DNA from: Blasia pusilla
Taxonomy: Eukaryota; Marchantiophyta; Marchantiopsida; Blasiales
DNA length: 64,000 bases
NCBI GenBank assembly: GCA_050084515.1
Contig: CM114273.1
Location: forward strand, 806,001 to 870,000
Direction of reading: 5' to 3'
Position 1 is the stretch's first letter, and each line of letters opens with the position of its first letter. A program made the position numbers and the translations under genes. Under the pieces are notes generated by a model, which ran no database searches, had not been told where the DNA came from, and saw only the letters and a list, made by a program, of their open reading frames with translations. Shown here piece by piece: positions 12,558 to 24,147 of the stretch.

Positions 12558-13272
12558 TTGCAATTTCTCTCACGGATAAGAGTTACCTTACCAACACAAC
12601 ACGAGATAGATGCCCATTTAGCAGACTGCTGCATTGATGAAGATTCAGCAACTGACTTTCTTGATGAAAATAGTCAAGTAATTTGTACGCACCGCTCTGA
12701 TGTTCAACTTTTTAACCTTGTTGTACTCCGAAGACTGTTCGGTGAGGCTAATATGATTCCCGTTCATTTATCAACCGATGTGCCTCCAGATCCTGAATTC
12801 CATCAATGGCTGCAGGATCCAAATTTTCATCAGATTCAATTTATTGCCATTGGTTGCAAAGTCATGCTCACGTCTAACATCAATATTGCTAATCAAGCAG
12901 TCAATGGTGCATTTGCAACCGTACTTGATTGCATCTATGTTTTTGCTGAAATGACCGCAATTATTGTAAAACTCCAATCAAACGGTGAGGATATTTGTAT
13001 CACGGGCACAAACTTATGTACTCTCATGTATGGGCATGATAGTAAATTTCAGAAGAAAACCTTTCCATTGGTACTTGGCTACGACTGCACACAAGAGTGA
13101 GGGAATGACTGTATCTTCTAAGTTTTTACTAGTCATGAAAGCAGCTTTTGCTCCTGGCCTTATGCACGTCATGCTCTCGCAAGTCAAAAGTAGAGAAAAT
13201 TTGCAAATTCTTGGTACAATCTGCCCATTAGATTTACGTGTATTTGGCCAGGAAGAATCACATGCAACTTAG
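12558..13272 (+). pseudogene. Helitron Pif1-like helicase, C-terminal part
   Basis: Two overlapping frames (12558-13100, then 12985-13272) together give the end of a Pif1/RecD-type helicase. Visible family segments are PTQHEIDAHLAD (replacing PTNKDVD-type text), VICTHRSDVQLFN, GCKVMLTSNI (the GxxVMLxxNI motif) and AHKSEGMTVSSKF (the xKSQGxTL motif VI region), then MLSQVKSRENLQIL (the ALSRVxSxxxL ending). One frameshift joins the halves near 13050. The helicase unwinds DNA in Helitron transposition. Walker A and B are missing, so the relic cannot function. Context and order (Rep then Hel) tie it to the upstream core. Confidence 0.75.
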
Positions 13273-13305
13273 TTGTATAATTATTGACTACTATGTCTTC
13301 TTAGC

Positions 13306-14060
13306 ATGGCAAGTTCCGACAACCTGGAAAGGGTTAAATGCAAGAAGCCAGCTACACCTAGTGCTCTAGTTCATAGTGAGAACAAAGTTGTTTCAGCATC
13401 TCCCGTAAGGCGAGGTGGACCAATCTTCATCAGCGACAACAGCTCAAACGTGCAACAGCATGTTACACCAACCACTTTGTTTCCTCGTCAACTTGAACAA
13501 GCCATGAATACATCCCATGTTTGTTCTAAATCATTATTTTCTCTATCCACTAGGTTTAGATTCACAACATGTTGCTAATAGACCTCATTCAGGTGCCAAG
13601 GTCATACACAGATTTTGCCAAAATGATTCTCAATGACATGCCAGAGCTGCCCCAGGATAGCCCCCCTCATATTGTCCCACCAACATATGCCCATCTGAAG
13701 TATGCCAACAGCCTAGGTCTTGATCACTCCCACTGGGGTGATGACATTTCCAGCAAGCAAATGAGTCGGTTAATTGATTAGCGTAAGGCGTGGGTATCTT
13801 CGTTTCAAGAACTGAAAAAGCAGCCACCTGCCACATGTGCTATATTCTTAAAGTCCTACTTCACTTTGTTCAGATGGTGCAATATATTTCCTCGTTTATA
13901 GTCTTTGTTCAGGTTACTAAATTTCTTTCAAAAGGAAGTGATGGCATACAAAGGCGTAACGTTTGATGAAGTTGAGCTTACAAGATAGCAAGTTGCATCA
14001 CATTACACAAGGCTGACAAGGGGCATTAAGCCCGACCAATTTCAGGAACTCAGAGTTATC
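13306..14060 (+). pseudogene. Unassigned coding-like relic after the helicase
   Basis: Open frames at 13306-13578 and 13569-13781 continue in the direction of the Helitron but resemble no domain I recognise. They could be a C-terminal extension of RepHel or captured host sequence. Stops and frame changes make them nonfunctional. Confidence 0.3.
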
Positions 14061-14400
14061 ATGAAACTTTCTCTTGAATTGATAGTAGACCTGTCATCTG
14101 CAAAGGCTACCCACTTGTTGGCTCGCCTCAAAGATGCACGAGAAGATGGCACCTTCTCTAGTGTGTCTGACGATGAGCAACACAACATAGCAAAGGGTGG
14201 TTTATCTCTGTGGAAAAATTGCTCAAGAAGCATAACTCGTAGGAAACGGATCTCACACTCACACACCACTATGGAGAACAAAATTTGCAATGAGAGAATG
14301 AGTGGAGGCTGGTCCCCTTCTCAATTATATAGAATATGTATAAGCAACCCTAACCCTAACCTTAACCATAGTCTCGAGTTAGACTAATTGTGATGTTAGA

Positions 14401-14474
14401 CTTGGTTAGTTAGTTAAGCGTGATTATCTCAACTAATCCTAGTTGAGATAATCGCGCTTAACTAACTAACCAAG
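14401..14474. repeat. 34-bp-arm near-perfect palindrome
   Basis: Arm 14401-14434 (cttggttagttagttaagcg...) is the reverse complement of 14441-14474 apart from one base, with a six-base loop. It lies just beyond the 3' coding end of the minus-strand copia element, probably inside its LTR. A TATA-like tctatataat on the minus strand (14322-14340) also fits an LTR. Confidence 0.85.
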
Positions 14475-14544
14475 ATTAAGCTTCCCTAATTCGTGTGAGT
14501 AGCAAATATAGCAGTTCTGGTGTCTCATGAGCTTGATTGTAACT

Positions 14545-16383
14545 CAATCTTGAATATTTCTCCTCAAGCTCATATCGATATCTCTAACGTCTAAATCATT
14601 TCTAAACATCTCAAACTTATCTCTTGACAATGCCTTTGTAAAGATGTCAGCAATTTGTTAATCTGTACCTATATACACAAGATAAATTTCTCCTGCAAGC
14701 ACTTTCTCATTGATAAAATGATGGTGCACCTCAACATGCTTTGTACAAGCATGAAAAACACAGGATTATCACCATGCTTGATGCTACTAATATTGTATGT
14801 ATATATAACACTAGGTCTAAGTTACTAACACCAATCTTAACAAGTAATCGATGAAGCCACGCCGCCTCACATGTTGCATTGGTTGCTCCTCTGTATTCAG
14901 CCTCTATTGAAGATAAACCAACTATAGGTTGCTTCTTTGAAGCCCAACTTATAGCTGCGCTTCCCAAAGTAAATGAATAACCATATGTGGAGTGTCGATC
15001 AGACACGCTTCCTGCCCAATCAGCATATGTGAATCCTTGTAATTGAAAACTCGGAGAATGTTCAAATTGAAGCCCGAATTGAATAGAGAATTTCACATAC
15101 CGCATAATCCTCCTCACAACATCAAGGTGAGGTTTTCGAGGTGCTTGCATAAACTGGCTTACTAGGCCAACAACATAGCTCAAATCTGGTCTGGTTATAG
15201 TTAGATATATTAAACTTCCAACCATGCGCTTGTATATATTAGAATCTGCAAGCAACTCTCCTTCATCCACTCTTAGCTTCACACTCTAGTCCAACGGTAT
15301 AGAGATTGGCTTACAAGCTATCATACCATATTTTGAAAGCATGTGAAAAGCATATTGTCGTTGTAGTAACCACATGCTCTCTCCAACCTTGATAAAATCA
15401 ATACCAAGAAAGTACTTGAGTTCTCCCAAGTCCTTCATATCAAATTTTGCTTGTAATTTAAGCTTGACTTGTTGTACCATTTCTTCAATACTCCCAGTTA
15501 TCAGGAGATCGTCAACATTCAACACAATGAGAACCGTATGATCTTATCCTCTCAAGACATATTACGAGGGGTCATAATCATATACCCTAAAACCCAAATC
15601 TTGTAGGACATATGTAATTTTGCCATACCAAACTCTTGGAGCTTGTTTCAGCCTGTATAGAGCTTTCTTCAACCTGCATACGCGAAATGGAAACTTGGGA
15701 TGCTCGTATCCAAGTGGTTAAGTCATATAAACCTCATCGTATAGATCTCCATTCAAGAAGGCATTCTTGACGTTCATTTGATGTAATCTCCACTTCTTAC
15801 TTATTGCAACTACAACCACTGTTCTCGTAGTCGCCATCTTTGCAACATGGCTAAAATTTTCCTCATAATCGATGCCATATTGTTCTACATAGCCCTTAGC
15901 CATCAATCTCGCTTTGTATATGTTAATTGTACCATCTTGATTGCGCTTAATTTTGTAAACCTATTTACAACCAATAGCTTCCTTACCGGAAGGTATATCA
16001 AGCAGCTCTCATGTTTGTTGATGGCTTAATGCAGCAAGCTCTTCCTCTATAGCTTCAATCCATTCGACTTCACTTGCAACTTCTTCTAAACAACTCGGCT
16101 CCTCTTCTTGAACGGTAGTCATCATATATGCATGATGTGTTGCAAGGAAACCTTCATTTATGAATCTATGATCTGGATGTGTAACTCTACTTGATCTACG
16201 AAGTTGTTGTTTAGAGATAGATGCCTCTGACATCTGACTTGAGCTTTGACTAGAGTCAATAGACTGAATACGTACTCTTCCCGTCCATGGACTCAAAAAT
16301 TTAACTGATGAATCTAGGACCTCTTCTAATCCTGCACTAGTACTTGGGGAAGTTGAAGACAATGTGTGTTGGTTTACAGTCAT
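14545..16383 (-). pseudogene. Copia reverse transcriptase and RNase H
   Basis: From 16383 downward: EWIEAIEEELAALSHQQT, then ARLMAKGYVEQYGIDYEENF and QMNVKNAFLNGDLYDEVYM (RT fingers and palm, first catalytic Asp region), then LNVDDLLITGS (the YVDD box, here N-V-D-D). RNase H follows with YADWAGSVSDRHSTYGY and SSIEAEYRGATNATCEAAWL. The tail VEVHHHFINEKV...GEIYLVYI ends in QIADIFTKAL near 14600. Stop codons separate the segments (for example at 15285 and 15717). Confidence 0.85.
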
Positions 16384-16479
16384 ATTCTTCCCCTCAACCG
16401 ACGAGTTTAGAGGTAGAATAGGCTCAGATGGAGCATATCATAACTTTAGCTCATCAAAGACAACATCGCGACTTATAAT

Positions 16480-17705
16480 AAGCTGCCTAGAGGATGGAAT
16501 GTAGCACTTATATCCCTTAGTTCCATCAGCATAGCCAATGAAGATACATCTTTCCGAATGGGGTCTAATTTTTTACCTCTCTTAGAAGAAACATGAGCAT
16601 AACAAATTCAGCCAAATACTTTCAAGAGGGAAAATTCATGTTTACTTCTTGTGAAGATGTCATGAAGTTTTATCATGAACTTATGCTATTAGAGTTCGGT
16701 TGATTAAGAAGTCTGCACATGCTACAACCTCTGCCCAATACACCTTAGGCATGTTATTCTCATTCAACATAGCTCGTGCCGCTTCAGCAATATGCTGATT
16801 CTTCCTCTCAGCCACTCTATTTTTTTTGTGGAGAGTTACGGCAAGTCACTTGACGTTGGATATCATTCTAATATAAATAGTCATCAAACTCTGTTAAAAG
16901 ATACTCTCCTTCTCCATCACAACGCAATTTCAGAATGTGTTCTCCATTCTGCTTCTCTACTAGAACTCTCAATGTTTAGAACATTGAGAATATCTCTGAC
17001 TTTCAGGAAGTATACCCACATATACCTAGAGAAGTCATCAATAAATGAAATAAAGTATTGGAAACTACTAAGGCTATGTTGTGATGTTGTCCACACATCA
17101 CTATGGATCAACTCCAATATCTTGGATGTTCTTCTATCTTGCTTTGGAAAAGGAAATCTAGCTTGTTTTCCAAATTGGCAAGTAGGACAAACCTCTAACG
17201 TAGTAGGATTCGCTAATTTAGGGAGTCCTATTACTATATTAGATGATAAAAGACTCTGTAATTTTTGAAGATTCATATGTTCAATTCTTTTATGCCACAC
17301 ATTTAGATCTGTGACTTGTTGGACGGTTTGACCATATGTTGTTGTTTGAATCTCTGGCATAGAAACATCTAATTTGAACATTCTGCCAGATCTAATTCCT
17401 TTGGCTATCATAGTCTGGTCATCCATTATTTCAATGAAATAACCATCTGCGTTAAACTTCACTTGATAACCCTGTTCTACTATATGTCCTACAGAGATCA
17501 CGTTTCTTGCAATGGTAGGAACATAGATAACATTTCCAAGAGCATAAAGACCATTTGATGATATTGGAACTTTACCGGTATCCGTGATATGATATTGAGT
17601 GTCATCTTCTATGAGCACAATTGCACGATCTTTCACCAACTCCAAACTAGTTAAGCATTTAGCTTGTGAGGTCATGTGATTTGATGCACCAAAGTCAATG
17701 TACTA
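16480..17705 (-). pseudogene. Copia protease and integrase
   Basis: The protease site reads YIDFGASNHMTS, where D-S-G would be expected, so the active-site serine is replaced by phenylalanine. The integrase zinc-binding module follows as WHKRIEHMNLQKLQS...VCPTCQFGK (H-H-C-C). Next is IHSDVW with the first catalytic Asp, and FIDDFSRYMWVYFLK. Beyond 16917 the frame breaks, but RKNQHIAEAARAML and YWAEVVACADFLINRT can still be read in other frames down to about 16680. Confidence 0.8.
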
Positions 17706-17924
17706 ATCTGTTGTTGAGTCTTTCTTGACCATTGCTCCCATATGATGAGTCATGACCAAGAGATGCTCCATTTGTGAATGTTTTTGTTCTTGGTACTGCT
17801 CTTGATATTGTTGCTCCACATAGTTTTTTTGTTGTAAGGCTCTTGTTCTCATATTTTCCTTCTTCTTGAAACAAAACTTTCCATAATGATCCTTTATTCC
17901 ACAGTAATTGCAAGATCCACGCAC
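17703..17924 (-). pseudogene. Copia gag zinc knuckle
   Basis: CNYCGIKDHYGKFC matches the CCHC nucleocapsid knuckle, with a basic, glutamine-rich tail. A TAG at about 17703 separates it from the protease. Gag upstream of this is truncated near 18030. Confidence 0.8.
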
Positions 17925-18039
17925 CCTCTACTCCTCACCTCGAACCCAACGATTTCCATCATCACCACCTTGTGATTGTGTTTGGTACTAGTTCGTAGTT
18001 GATTGAGTGACGTTATATTGAGTGCCTCTATAGACTAGA

Positions 18040-18895
18040 AAAAAATTTAATTAAAATCTTTCCTACTATTGGGTTTACTAACCCAATACTATGAATTATC
18101 CCACCTTGATGCCTAAAACGTTTAGGATTGCCAATCTAATTCTTTTTTTGTTATGTGTGCTTCTATTTAGGCGAATAGTTAAATTATAATTGGAAGTTTG
18201 AGCATATGAAATATAGGGAACACTTTAAGCACAAACACATGAAATCAAGGATTTTAATAATGGATAAGTCGCCTTCGAAAAGGATAGTTGCAGCTTTCCA
18301 TATTTAAAACACGAACCAAAAATTGAGGAGCCAAATATTATAGCCATCACCTTTTCATATTCCCAATAGAGAGCACAATACAAAGAGCATACTTCCATCA
18401 TCTAACCAAAAGTATGATATCCCTTCATGGCATCAAGATTTTTTGACATCCAAAGTTTTTTTATATCACTTTCTTGGAGATGATGCGAATACATATTACT
18501 ATCAACATACATCGATTGGCTGTGACCCTAAATCCTAAAAAATCCCAAAAACTCCACAAGAATTGTGACACTTATCTCCTCTTCACTCTTGTAAGTCTAA
18601 GACCAAATATATGCTCCTAAGTGTCTCTCATGACATCTGTGCAAGAGAAGAGTGATAGTTGTCAACCAACAATATATAGAGAAGAAGCAATATGCTCCCA
18701 ACTTAAGGACCGACCCTTTGGGCATCTCGCTATGTCTTGCATAAGAAAATGAACTCTTATCCCCCTTTGCTCTCGTAAGATATCCCATGAAGTCCATAGA
18801 TGCCTCTCCATCACCATGATGCTCCCAACCAATGTCTCATCCATCTCGATGTACGCTATAAAGTGGCCACAATGTCCTGGATGACTCTTGCATCC
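18040..18895 (-). pseudogene. Post-methyltransferase part of decayed gypsy copy
   Basis: It continues downstream of the methyltransferase remnant in the same orientation. RT or RNase H should follow, but I cannot recognise either, so this part is too decayed or has been replaced. Short open frames on both strands (for example 18597-18797) have no homology I can name. Confidence 0.35.
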
Positions 18896-20000
18896 ATCTC
18901 TGATTAGCTAAACCAAGACTAAATATTCGAGTAAGATTGTTCATGTCCATATCTTGACCCAAAACTTGTTTATGTGATGTCTCTGCCATCATATGCACTA
19001 TGGTAGTACTTGTAGAGAACCTTATAACTTACTTGTGCTTGTCAATGTTGGGCTCTACCACTATATATGCATGCTCATCCTTTATCATATATGGTCCTTC
19101 TTAATGAAAGGCATTGGATGATGGAGAACTCATCAAAGTAGGCAATGTTATCCTCAACTAACCCACCCTATTAGCCAACGGGAAAGATGGTACATCATCA
19201 CAAGTAACAAGATTTCCAACCTAGATCCAAGATTACATATACTATCGGTGATGATGCTCTCTAAACTCCATCATAGGCCCACCTTGGTAACTAGCATGAT
19301 AAGAGGTTTGTCCACCACAATCGTATATGGTGTGCACATAATCCCACATTCACCGCATCCAACATTATTGCCAGTGCTATCCATGATCACACTTTATGCA
19401 AACTCGCCTTGACTCGTGCGTGAGTGTCACCTAATTATGGGATGTTCTCCAAAATTTAGGCTAGAGAGCATCTTTGGGTAGGTTTCAAGTATCAAAGAAC
19501 TTGCAACATCTCCCAAAATAATGTTGAGCTCGGATCCTACAAACCAAATCCTCGACCCATCAAAGAATGACCATAACATCACTACCTTACACGACCAAAT
19601 GAATCGGACCAACCCTATCTAGATCATGCATCCCCAATAGTAAAATGTTGGCACACAACGTATCACGATATACTCTAATTGTAGACATTGACAATAAGTG
19701 AGAATACTAATAGACTAGTCTTTACATTTGGTGCAATGAGACTTTATGTGTAGTCTTATGTACAAGCACTGATGTATTGGCCATATGACCTACAACATTA
19801 TAGCCGACGTTCTACTAATTCCTCCCAATAGATCTAATATACCCACACCCTCCTCAAGTTACTATCACACGATTGGCATGGTATCCAAGGGTGTCATTGA
19901 CTCCACTCCAAGATCCAGAGCATGTGGTATCTCGTACCCATATTGCTCTAGAGCATAGGCTCGGCCCCATGCTTGCCTCATGAGCTCGTTTATACTCCTA
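18896..20000 (-). pseudogene. Retrotransposon C5-cytosine methyltransferase, decayed copy
   Basis: Read on the minus strand, short segments line up in order with the better copy at 40370-41911. MTPLDTMPIV and EEGVGILDLLGGIS (motif I, 19815-19858) come first, then ILLLGMHDLDRVGPIHLVV near 19600. SSTLFWEMLQVL and LENIP (motif VI, ENV-like; GAG-AAC at 19441-19449) follow, then LGDTHARVKAS. VLGQDMDMNNLTRIFSLG (18899-18974) closes the domain. The PCQ motif IV is not legible here. Several frameshifts and stops are present. The enzyme would transfer a methyl group from S-adenosylmethionine to cytosine C5. Confidence 0.7.
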
Positions 20001-20360
20001 AAAAAATGAAGACTTGACATTCATTATACCAAAGAAGTGTCACCAATAGAAGTAGTCATGTTTGTCATAGCATGCTACCCCTCACAAGTAATCTCTCATG
20101 GGCATTCTCCTCTAGTAAATCTTGAGGCCAACATAACGCTCCACAACAAGCTGCTATTATTTTACATTGATCCTTGAAGTGACCGATCAAGTCTCCCAAC
20201 ATACCATACTGGTAGTTGATTGGCTTGTTCCACACATTATTGCCAACTTAGTCAACATGAGGCTAGTTATCTCCTTCCATAAGTCAAGTGTGAAAGCTAC
20301 GGGAGATAATATGGTAGCTCCTACCAAAACATCATAAGATTTGGTCGGATAACCACGTAC
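20001..20360 (-). pseudogene. Gypsy protease-linker segment, decayed copy
   Basis: SYDVLVGATILSPVAFTLDLW (about 20250-20335 on the minus strand) parallels SYEVLVGGAVLYPMGFFLDY at the end of the protease region in the copy at 42 kb. It lies directly before the methyltransferase in both copies, so the domain order is shared. Confidence 0.65.
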
Positions 20361-22029
20361 TTCTCGTGTTTACACCATTGGACTATTTGTAGGATGGTCA
20401 AGTCGAGTTCCCTTATAGAGACCTCAATGCAAGTCATTAACTGCATTAGAGAAGTGCCTCACAATAAAGCCTAAATCTAGGAATGACATGGAGTGATCTC
20501 ATACTTTTGCAAACCTATTGCTACACCTGTTGTCTTATCCATCATAAGCGTGAGTGCCACTCTTGTGTGCTATAGAAGCTTGCATTAAGCAAGTCACACT
20601 CTCCTTCCTAATCTACACTCAAACACACTCACATTAGCCATAGTTTGGGTCAACTAACCTTGGGTCTCTTAAGTCTTGGTCTCAAGCCATCTTCAAGCTC
20701 AATAGATCTAGACCGGGTTAGATACCAACCTAACCCCTCACTCCCCAACATAGTTAAGTCATTTAAGACATGGGATAGACTTCCTCGATAGTCTCGGGAT
20801 TTGAAATGACACTAGAGTGCATAGTAGTGGAAATAGTTGCCTATTGGACCACAAACAAGTCTCTAATCGAGACTCCGCATCTAAGTCACGGATCAAAATC
20901 CAAGGTTGATGTCCATATAGACTTTACTCAATGTCAAAACCCAAATACCAATCTCTTAATCCATCCCCTTCCCTTGGTTCTCGCCATGTTTGCGTGAGAT
21001 GAGAATCCTCCATTTGCCGAGGGAGGTGGTGGAGCCTTGTGTGCACTACATCCTCCATAACCCATGCCTTGTCCTCTCCGGCCTTAGGGTCCTCAATCTC
21101 CATCTAGGCAAAGTTTAGACTGGAGCTGAAAACATCTCTTACGTATGTGGATCATTCCCTCCCCTCGCACCCCTCTGCTATACTTCCCTCTCCCATACAA
21201 CAGTTTGAACGGATTGAGTGTGCCACTTCTCAACATTTGGATACTCATAATGAACAATCAAGAATATTCATCTTATGGGAAACAAGTGGTGGAGATTGTG
21301 GCTAGTAGGATGAGATTGCGCACATGCATGTTATAAGCGCCAACTCCCTAGGATCAGAAGATTCCAATCCATTGGGGATGGGCTACAAGGGTCCACGTGG
21401 AGTGTTGAGATTCTTTGATGGGGACCCACGACATACTCAAGGGTTGATTTGTTTCTTGATCCTAGGACCTTGTCAACTTTATGGGTTTGGTTCTTATGGT
21501 TTAATTGAAGATCCAATTTTCACTAGTGATCTTCAATTTTCACTAGGGGGGGGGGGAGGGAGGGATTAGTTTGTAGGCAACTTTCGCAATTTTGTGTCTA
21601 GTCTAAGTGGGCTACGAAGTTAGGTGCACAACAATGTGCAAAAGACTATTTTTGGTAGGCTAGGCCTCAGAGGGTTAATGGCTTAGGGGACGTACGAAAG
21701 ATGCTTACATTTCATTTAAATTTTTTGTTGTGAAACACTTAAATAAGTAAATCAAAACAATAAAACTAATTTGATGATTCAAAATCAGCTTGTGATTTAA
21801 ATAGAGCATTTTCCATCTCTTAACCATTAGCGCTTATAATAATATACATTTATTGATATTTGGGGAATTTCAAATGGCCATATCATGAAACATACAAAAT
21901 GTTTCATGATATGGGAATGAAATAAATGGAATAATTAGATTGGTATGGGAAAGGATTGTAGAAATTCATTACTAGCAAGTCTTCTTCATTGAAAATAATT
22001 ATAATTTTATCATTTTAAGCATAAACAAA
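20361..22029. other. Decayed gypsy upstream region and unassigned DNA
   Basis: The part up to about 21000 probably continues the decayed gypsy copy (protease and gag), but no motif is legible. A run of G (gggggggggg) lies near 21546. From 21700 the DNA is AT-rich without coding signals. Confidence 0.35.
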
Positions 22030-22238
22030 TCTATATTATTTTTGGAGAGTGCCTTCTTGATTAGCAAACATCTCTCTCTTTGACACGTGGTGACTGGGCA
22101 CCAAGAAAATATTTCACATGCTAGAGGTAGCAAGAAGAAAATGTGTGTAGCATCATTAGTCCCTTCACGGGCTACACACTAGCAAAAGCTCCTCAAACAC
22201 GCTTTTATTTCATGCGCATCGCACGAGTATTTGACTAG
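22030..22238 (+). mobile_element. Short non-autonomous Helitron
   Basis: It starts TCTATATTATTTTTGGAGAG after A and ends catgcgcatcgcacgag...CTAG. The internal blocks (cttgattagcaaac, tttcacatgctag, tagcaaaagctcctc) match the copy at 6875. Confidence 0.65.
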
Positions 22239-22262
22239 AGAAAATATCACAATTTGATGTTA

Positions 22263-22488
22263 GCCCCTTATTGGAGAGTGCCTTTTGATTTGCAAACACC
22301 TCTCTATTTGACACATGACAACTGGGCAGCAAGAAAACATTTCACATGCTACGGGTAGCATAATTTTTTTTTGAATTTGTGTATAACGTCATCAGTCCCT
22401 TTACTCCCGTCCCTTCCTTTCACGGGCGGGACGAAGAAATCCTCAAACACTTTTTTATTTCCGGTGCATCGCACAGGCACCATACTAG
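22263..22488 (+). mobile_element. Short non-autonomous Helitron, degenerate 5' end
   Basis: ttattggagagtgcctttt at the 5' side, family body, and a 3' end ccggtgcatcgcacagg...ATACTAG. It lies 25 bp after the previous copy in the same orientation. Confidence 0.65.
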
Positions 22489-23300
22489 TCAAATTTAATA
22501 GGAAAATAATGGAATTTCCTTAAAAATCACCCATTCTTTGTACTTTTATGCAACCAATAGATGATTTTATGAGCTACCATTGTAAGCCGACGCAATGCAT
22601 AAATTTAAAATACTTCCTATAATAAAATATCAAAATTTTCAAACCATCTAATAGATTGAAAATGCTGAATACAAAAATGAAAACATTTGGAAAATGAAAT
22701 AAGAATATTTATTTTTCCACTGGCGTGTGAGTCTCTTAAATTCTGCGCGACTATTCACAAAAGTACCCGTTTTCCCATATTTGAAAAATGCTTATGCGGT
22801 GAAGAAGATCTGGGAAAGAACGGCCCCACGTGAATATCAATCTTACCGATAGCGTAAAAAGCAAAACATAGTCACTAGAAATGGATATCGGATGAAATTA
22901 TACGGGTTCAAAGAATTTCAACGCGAAACATATCATACACAACACGTAGATAAACATGCGTATGGGAGTAAACCTTTCATAGTACAAAACGTCCATAAAT
23001 GAAAGCTGGAGACCCGTGCGCTGCATGGGAGCCGATAATTCCTTTCTGTCTGTCGAATGAAAGTTAGAGGCGCCCTTCTATCCGGAAAGATAGAAGATTC
23101 CCAGAAGATAACGCATTCTGAGTTGTTGGATTCGCGATCGACGGATCTCACTGGTCCACGTGGCAGACGGAAGAGGTCGGTAGTGCCAACTATTTGATTT
23201 GATTCATCTTTAGGGTGCTGTCTTTTTGCCCAAATAACAGATGGAACTTTAGGGCGTATAACTGGTACCGAACGGGGCCCGCGTACCAGCCCCACCGCCC
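22489..23300. other. Intergenic, unassigned
   Basis: AT-rich at first, becoming GC-balanced after 23000. I see no recognisable gene or repeat. Confidence 0.4.
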
Positions 23301-24147
23301 GGCCCGGCATTAAGTCCGCTGGGAGCCGCGAAGTGCGAGCAATGGGAGCCCGGCCGCTGTTGTATGCAGCGGTGCGATGCTTTCACGGGTGGGTCGCTCG
23401 GTCGCGCAGTGGAGAGGAGGTATGAGTCTGGACGCCATTGTCCCGCCACAGCCAGCCAGCCGGCCGGCCGGCCGGCCAGCGTGCCAGCCAGAGGAGGGGT
23501 GGGGAAGCTCACACAAGAGGGCTTGGCTCGGTTTCGTCGCTGGCTAGGGCAGCGCAGGCGCGCTGTTTAGCGGCGGGAGGAGTCGGGTTTTGTGGTGTCG
23601 CTGGGTCTGGCGGTGGCAGCGGGGGCGCGGGGAGCCAGCGGGAGAGGGAGAGGAGGAGCGGGGTGCGCTGGCGCTGACCCGGCCTTGAGACGAGTGGCAA
23701 TTCTGGCGGGAGGATGGGGTTGTCAAAATACCAGCACTAGCACCGCTCAAACGTCTCGACTCGATCTGGAAGGCGAGGAACTACTCCATCCCCACCTTTC
23801 GGGGAGCGCACGAGTCGGCGCAGTGCTTTCCACCTCGGTAAACTGAGCCACCGCATTCTCTCTGTAAGCACCTAATCTTCGTCGTGGAACTCGTTCGTGC
23901 GTCCGTAGGCCTTTTTTTTTTTTCTCCGGAAGGTCCTTAACCTCTGCTTTCCCCTCTCTCGCTTCTTTTGGTTACCAACGGTGTAGGCAGTGCCGGACGA
24001 AATCGGTGGCGTTCTAGGGTTGTTCGTCTCCAGGTGCATGATTTTGTCAATCCCCGTCCTTGAGGCTGAGTGTTTTTGTGCGTGTAGCGGAGAGACGCTG
24101 GAAGCGGCGGGAGACACCGTTCGCTTCGGAGATCGTTTTAGTGAAGT
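23301..24147 (+). promoter_or_regulatory. NAP1: CpG-rich promoter and 5' leader region of NAP1
   Basis: The stretch is strongly GC- and CpG-rich compared with its surroundings. It has a (GGCC)n tract near 23456-23478 and pyrimidine-rich sequence up to the NAP1 ATG. No TATA box stands out, which fits a broad housekeeping promoter. The transcription start cannot be fixed from sequence. Confidence 0.5.

Larger units (their letters stand above)
14540..18040 (-). mobile_element. Ty1/copia LTR retrotransposon, decayed
   Basis: Reading on the minus strand from 17924 the order is gag zinc knuckle, protease, integrase, reverse transcriptase, RNase H. This order (integrase before RT) is diagnostic for copia. 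The coding end is near 14544, in a stretch rich in AGGAGA purines that may be the polypurine tract. No clear 5' LTR is present, and the element stops abruptly near 18040 against the decayed gypsy copy. Numerous stops and frameshifts show it is dead. Confidence 0.85.

Noticed and set aside
14346-14367. accctaaccctaaccttaacc, like a telomere repeat
   Set aside because: Only about three units, inside the probable copia LTR region. Plant telomeres usually use CCCTAAA.
14061-14387. Open frame at the copia border
   Set aside because: Its second half runs through noncoding LTR-like DNA. The first half is unassigned. Not called as a gene.
23456-23478. GGCC tract as a possible regulatory switch
   Set aside because: Simple repeat within a CpG-rich promoter. 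There is no sequence evidence for a specific role.
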